Assembly (NCBI RefSeq): GCF_937616625.2
Contig: NC_065571.1
Location: forward strand, 31,705,879-31,769,878
Direction of reading: 5' to 3'
Length of the DNA: 64,000 nt
Origin: Mercurialis annua
Taxonomy: Eukaryota > Streptophyta > Magnoliopsida > Malpighiales > Euphorbiaceae
This document shows, in pieces, positions 48,626 to 60,940 of the stretch (position 1 is its first letter; each line of letters begins with the position of its first letter). Under the pieces are notes generated by a model. The model ran no database searches and was not told where the DNA came from. It was given only the letters and a program-made list of their open reading frames with translations. Made by a program: the position numbers and the translations under genes.

Positions 48626-48740
48626 TGAAAGGAAAAAAAGAAACCAGTGCCTTCTATAAACAAACTAGAAAGAAGCAGCAACAAAGAACAGCAAAAAAAG
48701 AACAAAAGAAACCCTAACTTCACTTCTAGGGTTTATTAAC

Positions 48741-49998
48741 TCTACATGAAAGGAAAGGCTTGTAATTGGTTGAAAGGAACGACCAATCAATAAACCATTA
48801 AGTGGGAACAACAATTGTCAAAGAAATAATTTAACCCAGGAAAGGACTGCAAACAAAATCGTATCTCTGAACCCAATGATTGGGATGAAAGGAACTCCAC
48901 TGAAAAACCAAACGTCGTCACTTGTCGCTAAAAGTTAGCACAAGACACTCCACTTGTCGCTAAGGATAGCACAAGACTTTGCCTCATAATAGTTAATCTA
49001 ACCACCAATTTGTAGGTCTACAAAAACTAAAGGTCTTTTATTTTATCAGTTATTATTAGTTAATTGTAGCTTTTCTTTCCTGGTCTCATGAGCACACATT
49101 TCTTACAATATGTCGAAAAGCGCTATCATTTAACAAACCCATGAGGTAATAAACGTTAAATTATTAATTATACCTTTAAATTTTTCATCTTCATGCATTA
49201 TTATCAATTCGTTTTGTTTTCAATTCCTTTTTCATTTGCACCAACTTTCTTAAACTATTTATTTTAGATCAATTATTATTCATTAATAGAGCTATATATT
49301 TTTTTGTTAGTTACACCAACTTTTTCGTATACTATTTTGTTTTAGTTTTTTGTTGTGATAATAATTGTTTGTTTTTGGGTTTAATTTATATTTTTGTAAG
49401 AAGTAATAGGTTCTCAAGAAATAATGTTTTAATAATTGTTCGTATCCATTTTTATGATGTAAGTTGCAATGATTTTTTGATAAATATAAATTGTACATTT
49501 TACTCTATAAATAATTAGAATATCTTGTGTATCGCATATTCTTTGACATTTTATATTGTTTTTATTTTATTTTATTTATTTACGCTCAAAGGCTACGGTT
49601 CTGAAAAAAGAGAAACAATCGCTACAAAATACAATAAGAATTTTTAAAAAAATCAAGTATCGCATATTCTTTGTCGGTCATCATTATGTAGCCCAAAAAA
49701 TATAAAAATTATTTCATTTTGATTTGAGTATTTTTTTTTAGTATTTGTTATTCATTTGATTTAACATAAATTGTTACTTTATTGCAACCCAAATAGGGGA
49801 GTATTATGTATTTGTTTGCTATATTTATATTCAGACCGGTTCCTCTTTTTTTTTTTATCTCAAATTAGTTTCCTTATAAAGAATAAATTTTAAATTCATT
49901 TTACATGAAATGTGATGTTAATTATTTGTACTGTTAATTTATTTTCATATAAATAAATTTATAGTATAATTAAAAATTCAAAATAACAAGTTATGTCT
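48741..49998. other. AT-rich gap, no gene seen
   Basis: Only a short direct repeat built on CACTTGTCGCTAA...TAGCACAAGAC (48919-48946 and 48951-48976). The rest is AT-rich without recognisable features. Confidence 0.6.
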
Positions 49999-50007
49999 TT
50001 TGCACAA

Positions 50008-50515
50008 GGTCTAATATCTTATAAAAAACTCGACCTCCTAATCCCTTTTTTGATCCTATTCTGACGTTGAAAACCTGTCAATTTTATCCTATTTCGCATT
50101 TTATTGTTTCAATTATACCTTAAAATATTAAATTAATGTCTTTTTTATTTGCAAAAAAGTTCAAAAACGTTCTCCATGTATATCATATATTAATTGTACA
50201 TTTTTAAAGTTTATTTAGATTTAGTTAAATTAATTAAGAATTTAAATTAGTTTTAATTTGATTATGATTTGTAGTTAGTTTTCAAAAATAAAGAATTTAT
50301 TTATACTTTTTTGAATGAAAATGAATTTAATTTTACCTTTAAACATGATTAATTGAATTATTTCATCACTTAAGTAAAAACATTGACAGAAATTAAAAAA
50401 TTGGGGTACAATTAAAATAATGAAATGAAAAATAAGGTAAAATTGACAAATTTTTAACTTAGGGTTGGATCAAAAAGAGGCTAGAAGGTCGGGTTTTTTT
50501 TTTAAACATTAGGTC
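50008..50515. mobile_element. Mutator-type MITE, copy 2
   Basis: 508 bases, homologous over its length to 20241-20745. Flanked by a perfect 9-bp duplication TTTGCACAA (49999-50007 and 50516-50524). Ends are GGTCTAATATC and ATTAGGTC. This fixes the element boundaries and the superfamily. Confidence 0.92.
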
Positions 50516-50729
50516 TTTGCACAATGTAAATTTAAGGAATCTTTTTTAATTATATTTTGCACAAATATCTATCTAGAGAGAGGGTCTAATTTTTATTTAT
50601 AATATTCTTTTCATAAATTACATCTTATATTATTTAACTATTTTTTTAATAAAACTGTATTAAATTATTGTACTGAAATAAATTACATGTTATACTAATA
50701 CTGGATTATTAAAGATAATAAATTTTATC

Positions 50730-50756
50730 CGCGCAACGCACGAGCATCGACCTAAT
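50730..50756 (+). mobile_element. Possible Helitron 3' end
   Basis: CCGCGCAACGCACGAGC followed by ATCGACCTAAT resembles plant Helitron 3' termini: a GC-rich short hairpin, then CTRR before T. The hairpin is imperfect and no 5' end was found. Confidence 0.35.
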
Positions 50757-51141
50757 ATGTTGACATTATTAAATCTTAATTCTTTAAAAACGTTGAAAAC
50801 ATAATCTTATCATTTTGCACTATGCAGCCCTGCAAAGGGAACATGATTGCCAAAATGGATTTGACCAACAAAATGCATAAACAGAAAAAGTTAAAATTTG
50901 TTTTATAAAGTTAAGATTTATTTTGCAATAAAGTTGTAACGTTAGGATTTATTTTACCAATACACTTTTTTATTCTCAAATGTTTTACATTTACGTAACG
51001 TTTTATTTATAGAAAATGCAATCTCTTGATTTTCTCTCCACTTTTTCTATATGTAGTAATGTATTTAATTATGTTTATTTTTGAAAACTGATTTACTACT
51101 ATTTTTTCATTACTAACATTATTGTTCTATTTTCTATAACG
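50757..51141. other. AT-rich gap, no gene seen
   Basis: No coding or repeat signal recognised. Confidence 0.5.
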
Positions 51142-51446
51142 GATAATGTTAAATAAATCCATAAACTATACCTATTTTTTTTAATTTAATCACGAACTTT
51201 AAAACGTCTCAATGTATGCATAAAGTTTCATTTTTTTCTCAATTTGATGCATATGTTGACCTGGCACTCATTCATTGGTGTGGTTTTGCTGAGGTGGACA
51301 TCATTTTTAGCAGTCATATCATCATATTATGACTTCGTGTATCAAATTGAGGAAAAAAATGAAACTTCATGCATACAATTGAGACGTTTAAAATTCGTGA
51401 TTAAATTTAAAAACAGGTATAGTTTATGAATTTTTATAACATTACC
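51142..51446. mobile_element. Foldback MITE, about 305 bp
   Basis: Inverted ends of about 115 bases. Both carry CATAAACTATACCT, TTTAATCACGAA, ACGTCTCAA and AAAGTTTCATTTTTTT-like blocks (one end varies slightly). The short frame at 51244-51429 lies inside it and is not a gene. Confidence 0.83.
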
Positions 51447-52339
51447 CCTTTCTATAAACTACCATTGTCTTCCTCATATGAAAGATATGTATCTACAAAT
51501 CCTAGAGCAAGAGCCGTTATACATTATTTTTTAAACAAACGAAGTGAATTTTTGAGTGATATAGAAGACCGTACATGACCGATTGACACAGTGCATTGTT
51601 CTTCGAAGGTAGCGGTAGTTTTATCATGGGAACGACGTGGTGGTATGACTGCTTGAACCAGAGAGGTAGAAGCGCGAAATGTCTTAAAGAAAGCGATCTA
51701 ATCCACGATTCAGCCAGTAACATCGTTTGGTAATTTCATTCTTTTGTATATATATATAGTAAGTAATTTTTTTTATAAATTTAATAAATAGTTTATTTAT
51801 TTAATTTCTTGATTTAGAATAATATTTAAAAACTACATGAACAAGACTAAATGGAGTAAAGATTTTACTATTCTCAAAAAAACATTAGCATCCTGATCTA
51901 AATTTATTATTTATGACAATTAATTATTCCGGTAAAAATAGATTTTTAAAATAAATTGTTTTTGAAGTTAAGGTGCCATATATGCTAAGAAATATTTTAA
52001 CAAAAACAAGAAGCAACGAAATAAAGAATTATTTACATATAAAATTACTATCTTTACATTAAATTTTAATTTTATTCAACTCAAAAATTGTTTTTGGAAA
52101 ATAGCGCCATTGTCCTTGTATCAAAAATCGATACAAAACTTCTCTAGAGACTTGTCGGTTCAAGTCTCAAAATGTTTCGTATCGCGTTATACTATTCGTC
52201 GTCCTATAAACACATATCCTTATGTAGGCCTAATAAGGTGTTTTCCTTTTCTTATACCTTAATTTACAGAGTCTGTCTAAGCTTACTTACGTTTAAAACT
52301 CATCGTTTAAATCACGTTACTTTTTATATATCAAATCAT
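51447..52339. other. Gap without recognised gene
   Basis: AT-rich. From about 52120 the sequence resembles retrotransposon internal DNA, but no motif is diagnostic. Confidence 0.45.
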
Positions 52340-53284
52340 GTCATATTTGTGCACCGATGTGATGACTTCTCTCATCACAAGAGTTGCAATGACACTCCTC
52401 TTTTTCACTCCATACATACACAATACATATAATCCATATTCTAATAGTGAACATAATATGAATATAATGATACAATTCTATTCGTGCCAATCCGATGCCT
52501 TTATGATTCGTGTCAGGGCCAATTATATATTTCAAAACATCTTGTTCCATTAAACACATTTCTTTATATAAAACGGTATTTACGTTAGTTTCTTTCGGCA
52601 TAAGACTCTGCAAAATTGTTTTTTATAATGATTGATGTTCTATCATTCACAAACTATATACATCTATTACATATGAAAAGATGTAATTCTATTCGTCTGG
52701 TTCAGGCGTCGTTTGAAGAACACATCTTAAACTTTTTTATCTGTACTAGATTAGCTCAAGAGGTTTGATCACTGTTGAGCCTCTCGCATTCGAATTTCAC
52801 GATCTCCACTTCTCCTATATGGTCTATCTGGTTGTATCTAACCAGAAGCCGTCACAACAAAACTTTGTTCTTAAGAAAGTGTTCGATTAGCAGTACTCGT
52901 GGTCCTACTAAATGGAATACAGGCATTCTCTCGCGTAGTGACCTTGGTGCCTACACTGAAAACATACATCTGTCATAGCTTGACATCTACCCAAGTGTCT
53001 TCTATCACATTGTGGAGACATGGGATTTGTAAATCTAGAACTTCCTTGTTCCGAATTTAAACTAATAGTTCTAGCCTTCTTGACTACTTTCTCTTGCCTA
53101 CCCTTCTGATTAGTCCGACCATGTCGTCGTTTGATTCTTTCACTCACTTTCCCAAACGTGTTATGTTTGTAATTCAAGCATTCACTCTTTATCTGACCTG
53201 AGTGTGAAGATTTAGAAATCTTGTCGAAATGGATTAATGCACTTTCCATTTGTCTTGCACTATCGACAAGCTGAAAAAATTGGT
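52340..53284 (-). pseudogene. Ty3/gypsy gag fragment with zinc knuckle
   Basis: Minus-strand frame containing FFQLVDSARQMESALIHFDK, a basic linker, PQCDRRHLGRC and the knuckle CFQCRHQGHYAREC (C-x2-C-x4-H-x4-C, about 52935-52980). It ends at 52908. Downstream in sense, near 52355, is the hairpin motif shared with the internal regions of elements 1 and 2. No LTR, protease or polymerase adjoins it. The right boundary (about 53284) is a junction with CAT1-intron-like sequence, so the apparent start codon at 53339 is not original. Confidence 0.8.
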
Positions 53285-53378
53285 GCAGACTGCCGTCTAT
53301 TATAGGGGGCGACTGCCGTCGGTCATTGATTATTTTCAATTGTATTTTTATTATTCAGCATTATTTGTATTATTCTTT
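53285..53378 (+). pseudogene. CAT1 5'-intron-like fragment
   Basis: GTCGGTCATTGATTATTTTC followed by a run like ATTGTATTTTTATTATTCAG matches 61225-61300 and, less well, the CAT1 intron near 37370-37440. It is in plus orientation, opposite to the adjoining pseudogene exon. Confidence 0.6.
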
Positions 53379-54500
53379 TAGCCGGTTCAAACACGAAAAT
53401 GAAATAAATATTTGTTCGAACATCAAATTGTCATTTTCCAACAAATTTAAACACCAAATTTATAACCCAAAAATCTACCCTTGTCAAACCATTAGAGAAA
53501 ACTCTCTCTAATGTTCATAGTTACTTCTACTTGCAATGTCTTTGTTGCATCATAAGAAACATGCAGCGCCACAAGAAGATAATAGATGAGCAGTATCTCT
53601 GACCAGATGAAAAATTTGATGAACGATGTTTCGTGAATGGACCATATGATAAACATATTTATAGCCATTGAAGTAGATTGGCAACCATGATATCAATAGT
53701 TCTCTCCACATTTTAGGCTTCATTGCTTTCTTTAGAGTAAGCCGTAGTGTTAATGTGAAGAAAAAACAAACTGGTGCAGTTTTTACGAAACCGATCAAAC
53801 CGTTTTTCAAAACTGACTAGTAAATAGAAAAGCATACGCGATTGAGGATGTTATGATCAGCCCCAACAATACGAGGGGCTTCTTTCGGTCAACATTCGAT
53901 GTCTCATTAGTAACTGTTTGGTTCATGGTTAAAGAGGGTAGCTAAATACGAAGTCCAAGACCGGGCCACGCCTGCACTGGAAATAATATACTCAAACAAA
54001 ATGTTCCCAACAGCAATGAAAGCTACAAAATAACCCAGCTCCACTCTAAGATACAAAAATAAACCTCCATCTACCGGCAATTTTGTCGCAAATTAACTAT
54101 AACATAACACTGATAACAATGCAGATATGCCCTATATTAGGTATGAAATTATAACCGCATGGCAAGCATCATTCCGAGCAGCTTCGCCGATAAGTACAAT
54201 TACCCCTGCACCTATTATAGCTCCAATCCCAAACCAAAAAAATCCAACCAATTCATAGTTTTTTTTCATCTCATTGTGGCTTTAGCCACGACTTCTTGCA
54301 ACTCGAGATTATCCAGTGAGCATGCCACAACCTGATCCTTGAACCGGGTTTTTATGCTGGAAAATGCATTAATATAGGAGTTCCCGCTCTGGAATGACTC
54401 TTTTGGGAAGAAATATTCTTTTCTACAGACACATCCTATGTTTTGAAGGCCACTGCTAACACCAGCAATCCCACTAGTTTCTAACCCTGCAAGGAAAGAA
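53379..54500 (-). pseudogene. CAT1 pseudogene exon (internally deleted, start lost)
   Basis: Minus strand, homologous to the CAT1 exon at 38913-40700. It includes a splice acceptor (CCTTGCAG), then an ATT where CAT1 has ATG (54467-54469), then SSGLQNIGCVCRKEYFFPKE and on through GVIVLIGEAARNDA, VELGYFVAFIAVGNILFEYI and SWTSYLATLFNHEPN. At about 53914 it jumps to VTNETSNVD, losing the equivalent of CAT1 residues about 186-443 and shifting frame. The C-terminal part follows (FFTLTLRLTLKKAMKPKMW, then ALHVSYDATKTLQVE). The normal stop is lost by one T deletion near 53511, and homology continues into the 3'UTR. Several stops lie in between. It cannot make a transporter. Confidence 0.92.
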
Positions 54501-54795
54501 CTAATTGTCACGACCCGATTTCCGCCTAGAAACGCGTGCCGAGACCGGCGCTAGGGAATGGGAATGGTTGTTCCGAAACCCGTAGCAAGCCTAGAAAAAA
54601 CAGTAAAAACTTGTCGCGTTTTGAAAACATAAAAGGTCTCAATCTCTTTTCGCAAGTATTTGAAAACCTTCAGATAAACGTGTAATCAAAACCATGCAAT
54701 TGCATTTCTGGAATACGTGTACACTGCACACACCTTGACACAACCCTATCCGAAAACAATGCCAGCGGTGCAAACCAGTTATCACATAAAGTAAC

Positions 54796-57638
54796 TGTCA
54801 CGACCCATTTTCATGAATCGTGACCGGCGCTAGGGTATGGGTATGGTTGTACCAAAACCCGTAGCAAGCCTAGCGGATAACAACTTAATTACATTTAAAA
54901 CAAAGTACCTGTAGAAAACCACATGCTCGGGACAACCGAGACTTCAGCCTAGTCTAGCAGTACAGATAAACAACATATATTTAAAGTACGCTTATCTCAA
55001 AATAATCTCCAACATGGCAATATAATATAAAGGTACCATAAATACTATAACCATGCCAAAAACGATAAAGTAACAGTCGGACCATTCCAACAAACTAAAG
55101 TCTAAAAATATAAATAAGAGACTAAGACATGAATATCTGATACTACTACTGCGGTCTAAGAGTTTAAAACAGTTCGACTCTTTTTGTTCTGAAAATAAAA
55201 TAAAAACCTCCGGGAGTGAAGAAACGGAGATCGACCAAAGCTCAAATCATAAACCTGGAAAATTTGGGAAAACAACGGGGTCAGATTTACTGAGTAGAGT
55301 TTATATAACCATTTACATTTATTAAGTTAAAAACCTTTAAAACGTTTAATAAAACATTTTCATTATGGATTATCAATGAAACCCTAAACCACAATTCTAA
55401 ATCCATTGTCGTGTCGGTGAGACGTATCTCAATAACCGATCTCCGACCATCACTTAATAAATAGTGAGCCCAGGAGACGTATCTTCCACCGGTGCCCTCA
55501 CTAAGGTGAGACGTATCTCAAACCTACCTCAATACCATAATCATTACCGGTGCGCACGCAGTCCCGATGATGCCCATCGAGTAGCACGTTCCAAATCAAA
55601 TCCACAATGCCGAAAACAGTTCAAAATCTGTTTATACATATATATATATATACAAAATATAACATTTGCTTAATAAAGAGGTAAATAGAGATATAAACTC
55701 ACTGCTTGCTAAATCCACGTGATCCTGACAAGCAATCTAACTCTTGTTCGCCTCTGAAGTACGAACAGTCGACGAGTCTAAATAAAATATTAAAATCATA
55801 ATTAAAATCAGACCCTAACTCTAAAGAGTACTAGACACCACATAGGACCAGCACAACACAAAACCAAGTCACATTTAATAAACACTTATATTAAATGCAT
55901 TCAAAATATAACCCAAGTTATAAGGTACAAATCAAATAAACATATTAAAAATGGTACATAGAATAGTCTAAATAAATTCGAGTTAAAATCCATATTAGTG
56001 AGTCAGCCGAGTTATTAAAAACTACCAAGCTTCTTCCCACTTGTTGGGCGATCACAGTCTAACCCAAACCAAAATTTTATTAAATTTATAAACCCGAGTT
56101 TATAATTAAGATAATTGATAAAATAATTATCTATATTAAAATAGAATTTAATATCTTATAATTCAAGTAACCCAAGTTACAACCAAAACTTAATTATTTT
56201 AAGTTTATAAAAGTTTAGGGACTAAACTGTACCTTAGCCAATTAGGGACTAAATTGTACTTTAGCCAACCAGGAACTAAATGGTACTTTAGTCAATTGGA
56301 TATTTAAATCAAATTAATTTCCCATTCTTAATTTATTAAATTATAAATCAATTAGAAGTCCAAAAGATAAAACTTAACTTAAATAAGTTTTTAGAAACTT
56401 TTAGGGGCTAAATTGCAATTTAGCCAAATGACATGTCAAAAAGATATTCAAAATTAAATATAATTAACCGAGTAATTTTATCAATTTATTTTGATAAGCT
56501 ATAAACACTTAACTCCTTAAGCTAAGAAAACATTTTTAAAAGTTAAAATTCATAACTTAGCCAAAATAAAAACCTTAAGCCAATTGTTATAATGAACCAA
56601 AACCCGATCACTGCCATTTATGAACCAAAACAAAAATCAAGATTATAACCATTTGAAGAAGATGACATTACCGTTAATTAAATTGCAAAACATGAACCAT
56701 TCCTTTAGTCATTAATGAATCATTTAACAATTAAAAGCAAAGCCCTAATCTCAATTAATAAAACATCATGCATTAACCAATATGATAATGGCATCAAGTA
56801 GTAGTAACATTTATATCCTAATACAAGCAACCATAATATGCCCAGCCAATGTGGAATCAATTCTATATATAAGAATTCCAAGACAGTAACAAATTAATAG
56901 AACGGCAGCAACTATAACACAGTAACGACGAAGCGAAACGGCGCGAGAACGAGGAATGGTACGTACCGTTTGATATGAAATACGTAAGGATTGAAGAGAT
57001 CGCTGAGTCGATGAGAACCGACAAAGAACAATCAGATTATATCTAAAACAATAAGCTAGAAATCAAAAACCGTATTTTAACGATATCGAAACAAGAAACA
57101 ATGAAGGGAAACCAAACATGAACACTTACTGGATTGGAACGAACGGAAGGGATGATGATTTCAGATTCTTAAGGTGAGGAATGGCGGCTGAGTTTGTTAA
57201 GAAAGGAATGAAAATTTAGGTTTGGGAAATAAAGAAAACGTAACAGCAACGCTTAAATAGGAGAAGGAATGAAAATAAAAGTCACGCACAAACTGTTGTT
57301 TCTGAATTGAAATAGTAAGGAGCATGTCAAATAAGGCTTAATGAATCATGAACATGGGCTACATGGGTTTTATGGCCCAAGATGATAATAATAAATAGGC
57401 CAATTTACGTGGAAATATCATACGAAAAGTGCATGGTTCTGCATGCACAACTTGACATATCCATTTCTTTTTCTTTTTTTTTTAAAAAAAAAATTTTAAT
57501 AATACACACTAAACACGAATCGGACCACGATTAGATCAACGAACGACTAAAATAAATTTAAATAAAAATATATAATAATAATAATAAATTATTTAAAGCT
57601 TGACGGAAAAAAAAAATTTAAAAATATGGGATATTACA
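54796..57638 (-). mobile_element. Solo LTR (family B) nested in another solo LTR
   Basis: 2843 bases, TGTCACGACCC to GGATATTACA, flanked by an exact 5-bp duplication GTAAC (54791-54795 and 57639-57643). The sequence resembles the element 2 LTR (9538-12211), including the shared block AGACGTATCTC and the block around TTGTTGGGCGA. No GC-rich palindrome cluster was found in this copy. Confidence 0.92.
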
Positions 57639-58800
57639 GTAACTGGTTTAAGCATGCTAATTAACTAATCACAAAGCTTTTATCAAAACCAGATTTCTTA
57701 TAAACAACTGGCAAAAGCCCTTTTTTTTAAAAAAACATGCTTTTGTCCCAAAATGATACTGACAGTAGTTTCGTATCAGAGTTTAAGCATTTACAATTGA
57801 ACTACTATTCAGAGCTAGAACTACTCTGCAGCTCTAGAGTGACCTTTATTTAGTTACAACTTCTAGAGAAAGAATTGGAAGTCTTGTCACGTCAAATTAT
57901 CATTTACCTGTGAAAAGGGAAATCAACGGGGGTCAAATATGAGTGAATTCACATAGTTACTCAAGCATATTAATAAAAGCAGAAATCACATGTAAACGCA
58001 CTTTGTGCAGCCAAATAACCGATCCAAATGAAACCCTAAGAGAAACCCCATTTGGTTAACTGTGATTAATGTCACAGTTCGTGCTCTCTTGTTTAACACA
58101 GGATGAAATGTGAACTCACGTTATCACAATCATCTTATCTCTGTGTAAGGTTTGCTGGACCGTAAATTGAATTACTGGCTCCCCAGGATAACCTGTTAGG
58201 TCTAGGCCGCTTTGCAAGCATCTGGCCAAAGAACCCAACTAATATGCAATGCAATGTTTTATTAATACCGGTGATCACACAGTTCTATTGTTGCCCAATA
58301 GATAGCACGTTCCAGTGGATCTATATATTGGTTTCAAATCGACTCTATGCAATGCAATTTCAAACACATTTTTTAGTTATAAATGTTTTGGCATCAATAT
58401 TCAAAAGTAAATATGCGAACTCACAAAACCGTTATCCACAAAACAGTTCTCGGTCACCCTCTACTCTCCTGGTCCGGTAACTTGCTTGCTGGTCGGATCT
58501 AGTTAGAAAATAATTATTAAACACAATTGCAATATCAATTCTAACTCTAAAGAATAGACTATACTAACATTACTAGATATATAATACATATCCAGTCTAT
58601 ATTCAATCTTAATCTCAACTCATAATCCTCTAACTATTAATCACTTTAATTAATAGGGAAACTAATTAAAACGTCTCTAAGTTTTAATTAATCGAACTTC
58701 CTTAAACATTCAAGTTCTTTTTAGTCCTTATTGAACGTACCGTTCAAAATTATTCAAAACCTATCGGTTCGGAACCCGACGTGCGAAAGCACGTCGGAAA

Positions 58801-58915
58801 CGCGCGCTGGCGCGAGGCCCTGTGCCCTCGCACAGTCGGGCTGTGCGTGCGCACAGCCTGGCTGTGCGTCCGCACAGTCACTGTGCGACGCACAGTGGCT
58901 ATGCCGCACAGCCAC
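58801..58915. repeat. CpG-rich palindrome cluster (CTGTGCG-NN-CGCACAG type)
   Basis: Repeated CTGTGCG / CGCACAG pairs, same class as 8516-8665. It lies 357-471 bp downstream of this LTR's TATA box in sense. Confidence 0.85.
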
Positions 58916-59271
58916 GGGAACTCCGTTCTCGGGTCGATTTCCGTCGAGCTAAACCCATTTTTCGATCCAAAACGCATATACAAATACTAATCTATCCATT
59001 TTAACTATCGGAACGTAAAATCATTACGTATACGTTCGATTCGATACGGTAACCATTATATATTCGAATATAATCAATTTTCTATATGTCCAAATTCAAA
59101 ATAACGGTTATAACTTCGATTATTAATGGATTACCGAAGAAATTTGAGTTAGAAACGAGAAATTGGATCGAAATCGGCGAACCTACCGTCGATCGCGTCG
59201 TCTCCGTTCTCTCTGTGCCTAAACCTAATATTTTAGGTTCTGTTGATAATGAATTCTTTTGAATTCAAATT

Positions 59272-59282
59272 GATATATATAG
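59272..59282 (-). promoter_or_regulatory. Predicted TATA box of outer solo LTR
   Basis: CTATATATATC on the minus strand, in the same context as the boxes at 5851 and 9041. Confidence 0.5.
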
Positions 59283-59827
59283 TTTGGCAAAATGTCAAAC
59301 TAATCCCTAGGTATTTACGCGTTACTTTAACCCAAATTCTTAAATACTCGTCCGTAACTAAAACGGACAACGAACTCCAAATTTTATGAAATTTTAACCA
59401 CGAATTCCATAATTCGTAATTAGAATAAAAACATAATTTTTATTCTCACGGGACTTATATTTTATCTTTAATAAATCATTAAAGATTTATTAGGGCTAAA
59501 TTAGACCCACTTAATAAAATTTCTATTTCCAAATTCTATAAAATTTTAGGGGTAACTTTCTAAAAATATTTCGTGAATATTGACTCCAAAAATATTCACA
59601 CGGGACTTATAAATTATCCTATTTTAATTTATAAGCATTTCTTAATTCCCGTTAGTTAAAATATAAATATCTAAATTTTATATTTTAACTTCTATAACTA
59701 TTTTATATTTCCGGAGATACTATAAATTAAATTTATCCTTAAATTTAATTTACGTTCTCCCGGTCCTATAAATTATTCCTTACGTGGAATAATTTAATCC
59801 TTTAATTTTACGGGGTATTACACTAAT

Positions 59828-60600
59828 CAAAATGAATTGTGGAAAAAATGACTAATTTGGTTTGCAAGAAAAGAACTTATTAGAACAAATGGTGAAAAAG
59901 ATGATAGAACTTAGAATGCCAATGTAGATGTATAAAAAAGATTGTAACAAATATATACAAAAAAATTGATGATAGAAATTTTTAAGTACCTAAACACTAT
60001 CAATTTCTAATGGAACGGAATTCTTTTTAATTCTTGCGGATCAATAAAATGTGGAGTTTGACTAATGTAACAATATTTTTGTAGCAGGTATAAAAAATAT
60101 CGGTAGATACATGTATAAAAAAAATCGGTAGATAGAGAGTTAAGAATCTAAACACTATCAATTTCTAATAAAAAGTACAGTCAATTTTTAATAAAAAGAG
60201 ATTCTCATTGATTCTTGCGGATCAATGACTAAAATAATATGTAATAATATTTTTGTAGCTGTTAACTTCCTAATGAAATTCTTTAAACTTCTTTTTCAAT
60301 CCTAGAGCATACTCCAGTAGTAAATTTTTCATGTGAATAAGATTTTAGATTTAGAAGATTTTTTTTCTGGTGAATTATATTTTAGATTTTTAGATCTTTC
60401 AGTTTAAATGATGATACACAATATATTAATAAAGTTAAAGTTACTGAGAAAAAAACAATAGCAAAGAAATTGTTGTTCTATAGATTTATGTTAACATTGG
60501 TTGAAAAATTTGAAAAATTTAATTTTCTTCCAGTATTTTTTCAAGTTAATTTATTAAAACCAATAATAATAATAAATCAAGTTATTATTTTACGTTATGA
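59828..60600 (-). pseudogene. CAT1 pseudogene intron, 3' part
   Basis: Reverse-complement match to CAT1 intron 38390-38900, for example TTTTTCAAGTTAATTTATTA, AATAAATCAAGTTATTATTT and TGTATAAAAA-rich blocks. It is contiguous with the pseudogene exon once the nested solo LTRs are removed. Confidence 0.85.
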
Positions 60601-60940
60601 TATTCGCCTTAGAATACCACTACAAATGTATAAAAAAAGATTGTACAAAAGTAAAAAAATGATAATAGATATTTTTAAGTATTTAAATCAATTTCTAATA
60701 AAACGATATTCTTTTTTATTCTTGCATATCAATAAAACGTGGAGTTTGACTAATGTAACAATATTGTTTTAACTAAAAAAGATTGTAACAAATGTATAAA
60801 AAATATCGATGATAGAGAGTATTAAAATGTAAACACTATTCATTTCTAATAAAAAAAGATTCTCATTGATTCTCGCGGATCTAAAAAATGTAGAGTTTGA
60901 CTAACGTAATACGTAACAATATTTTTGTAGCACCATCCAA
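59930..60940. repeat. Four diverged copies of a ~155-bp intron-derived repeat
   Basis: Units near 59936-60085, 60086-60260, 60620-60775 and 60780-60935, each with a TGTATAAAAAA start, CTAAACACTATCAATTTCTA-like middle, CTTGCGGATCAAT and AACAATATTTTTGTAGC end. The intact CAT1 intron has only the first half of this unit once. Confidence 0.75.

Larger units (their letters stand above)
43632..48740 (-). mobile_element. L1-type LINE, near full-length, inactive
   Basis: A non-LTR retrotransposon in minus orientation. ORF1 (47570-48625) is followed by the ORF2 regions endonuclease, reverse transcriptase, zf-RVT and RNase H. The 3' end is marked by an A-rich tail in reverse (T-rich, 43632-43660). ORF2 is broken by stops and a frameshift, and the reverse transcriptase has lost its catalytic aspartates. 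I found no clear target-site duplication. The 5' boundary is approximate, set by the end of gene-like sequence upstream of ORF1. Confidence 0.9.
54506..59822 (-). mobile_element. Solo LTR inserted in the CAT1 pseudogene intron, itself interrupted
   Basis: TG...CA element (TGTCACGACCCG to GGGGTATTACA) flanked by an exact 5-bp duplication CTAAT (54501-54505 and 59823-59827). Excluding the nested insertion it is about 2469 bases. Both flanks are CAT1 intron sequence just before the splice acceptor, as comparison with 38885-38905 shows. Palindrome cluster at 58801-58915 and TATA box at 59272-59282. No second LTR or internal region. Confidence 0.92.

Noticed and set aside
53300..53339. Start codon at 53339 for the gag fragment
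   Set aside because: The N-terminal residues come from CAT1-intron-like sequence joined to the gag fragment at about 53284.
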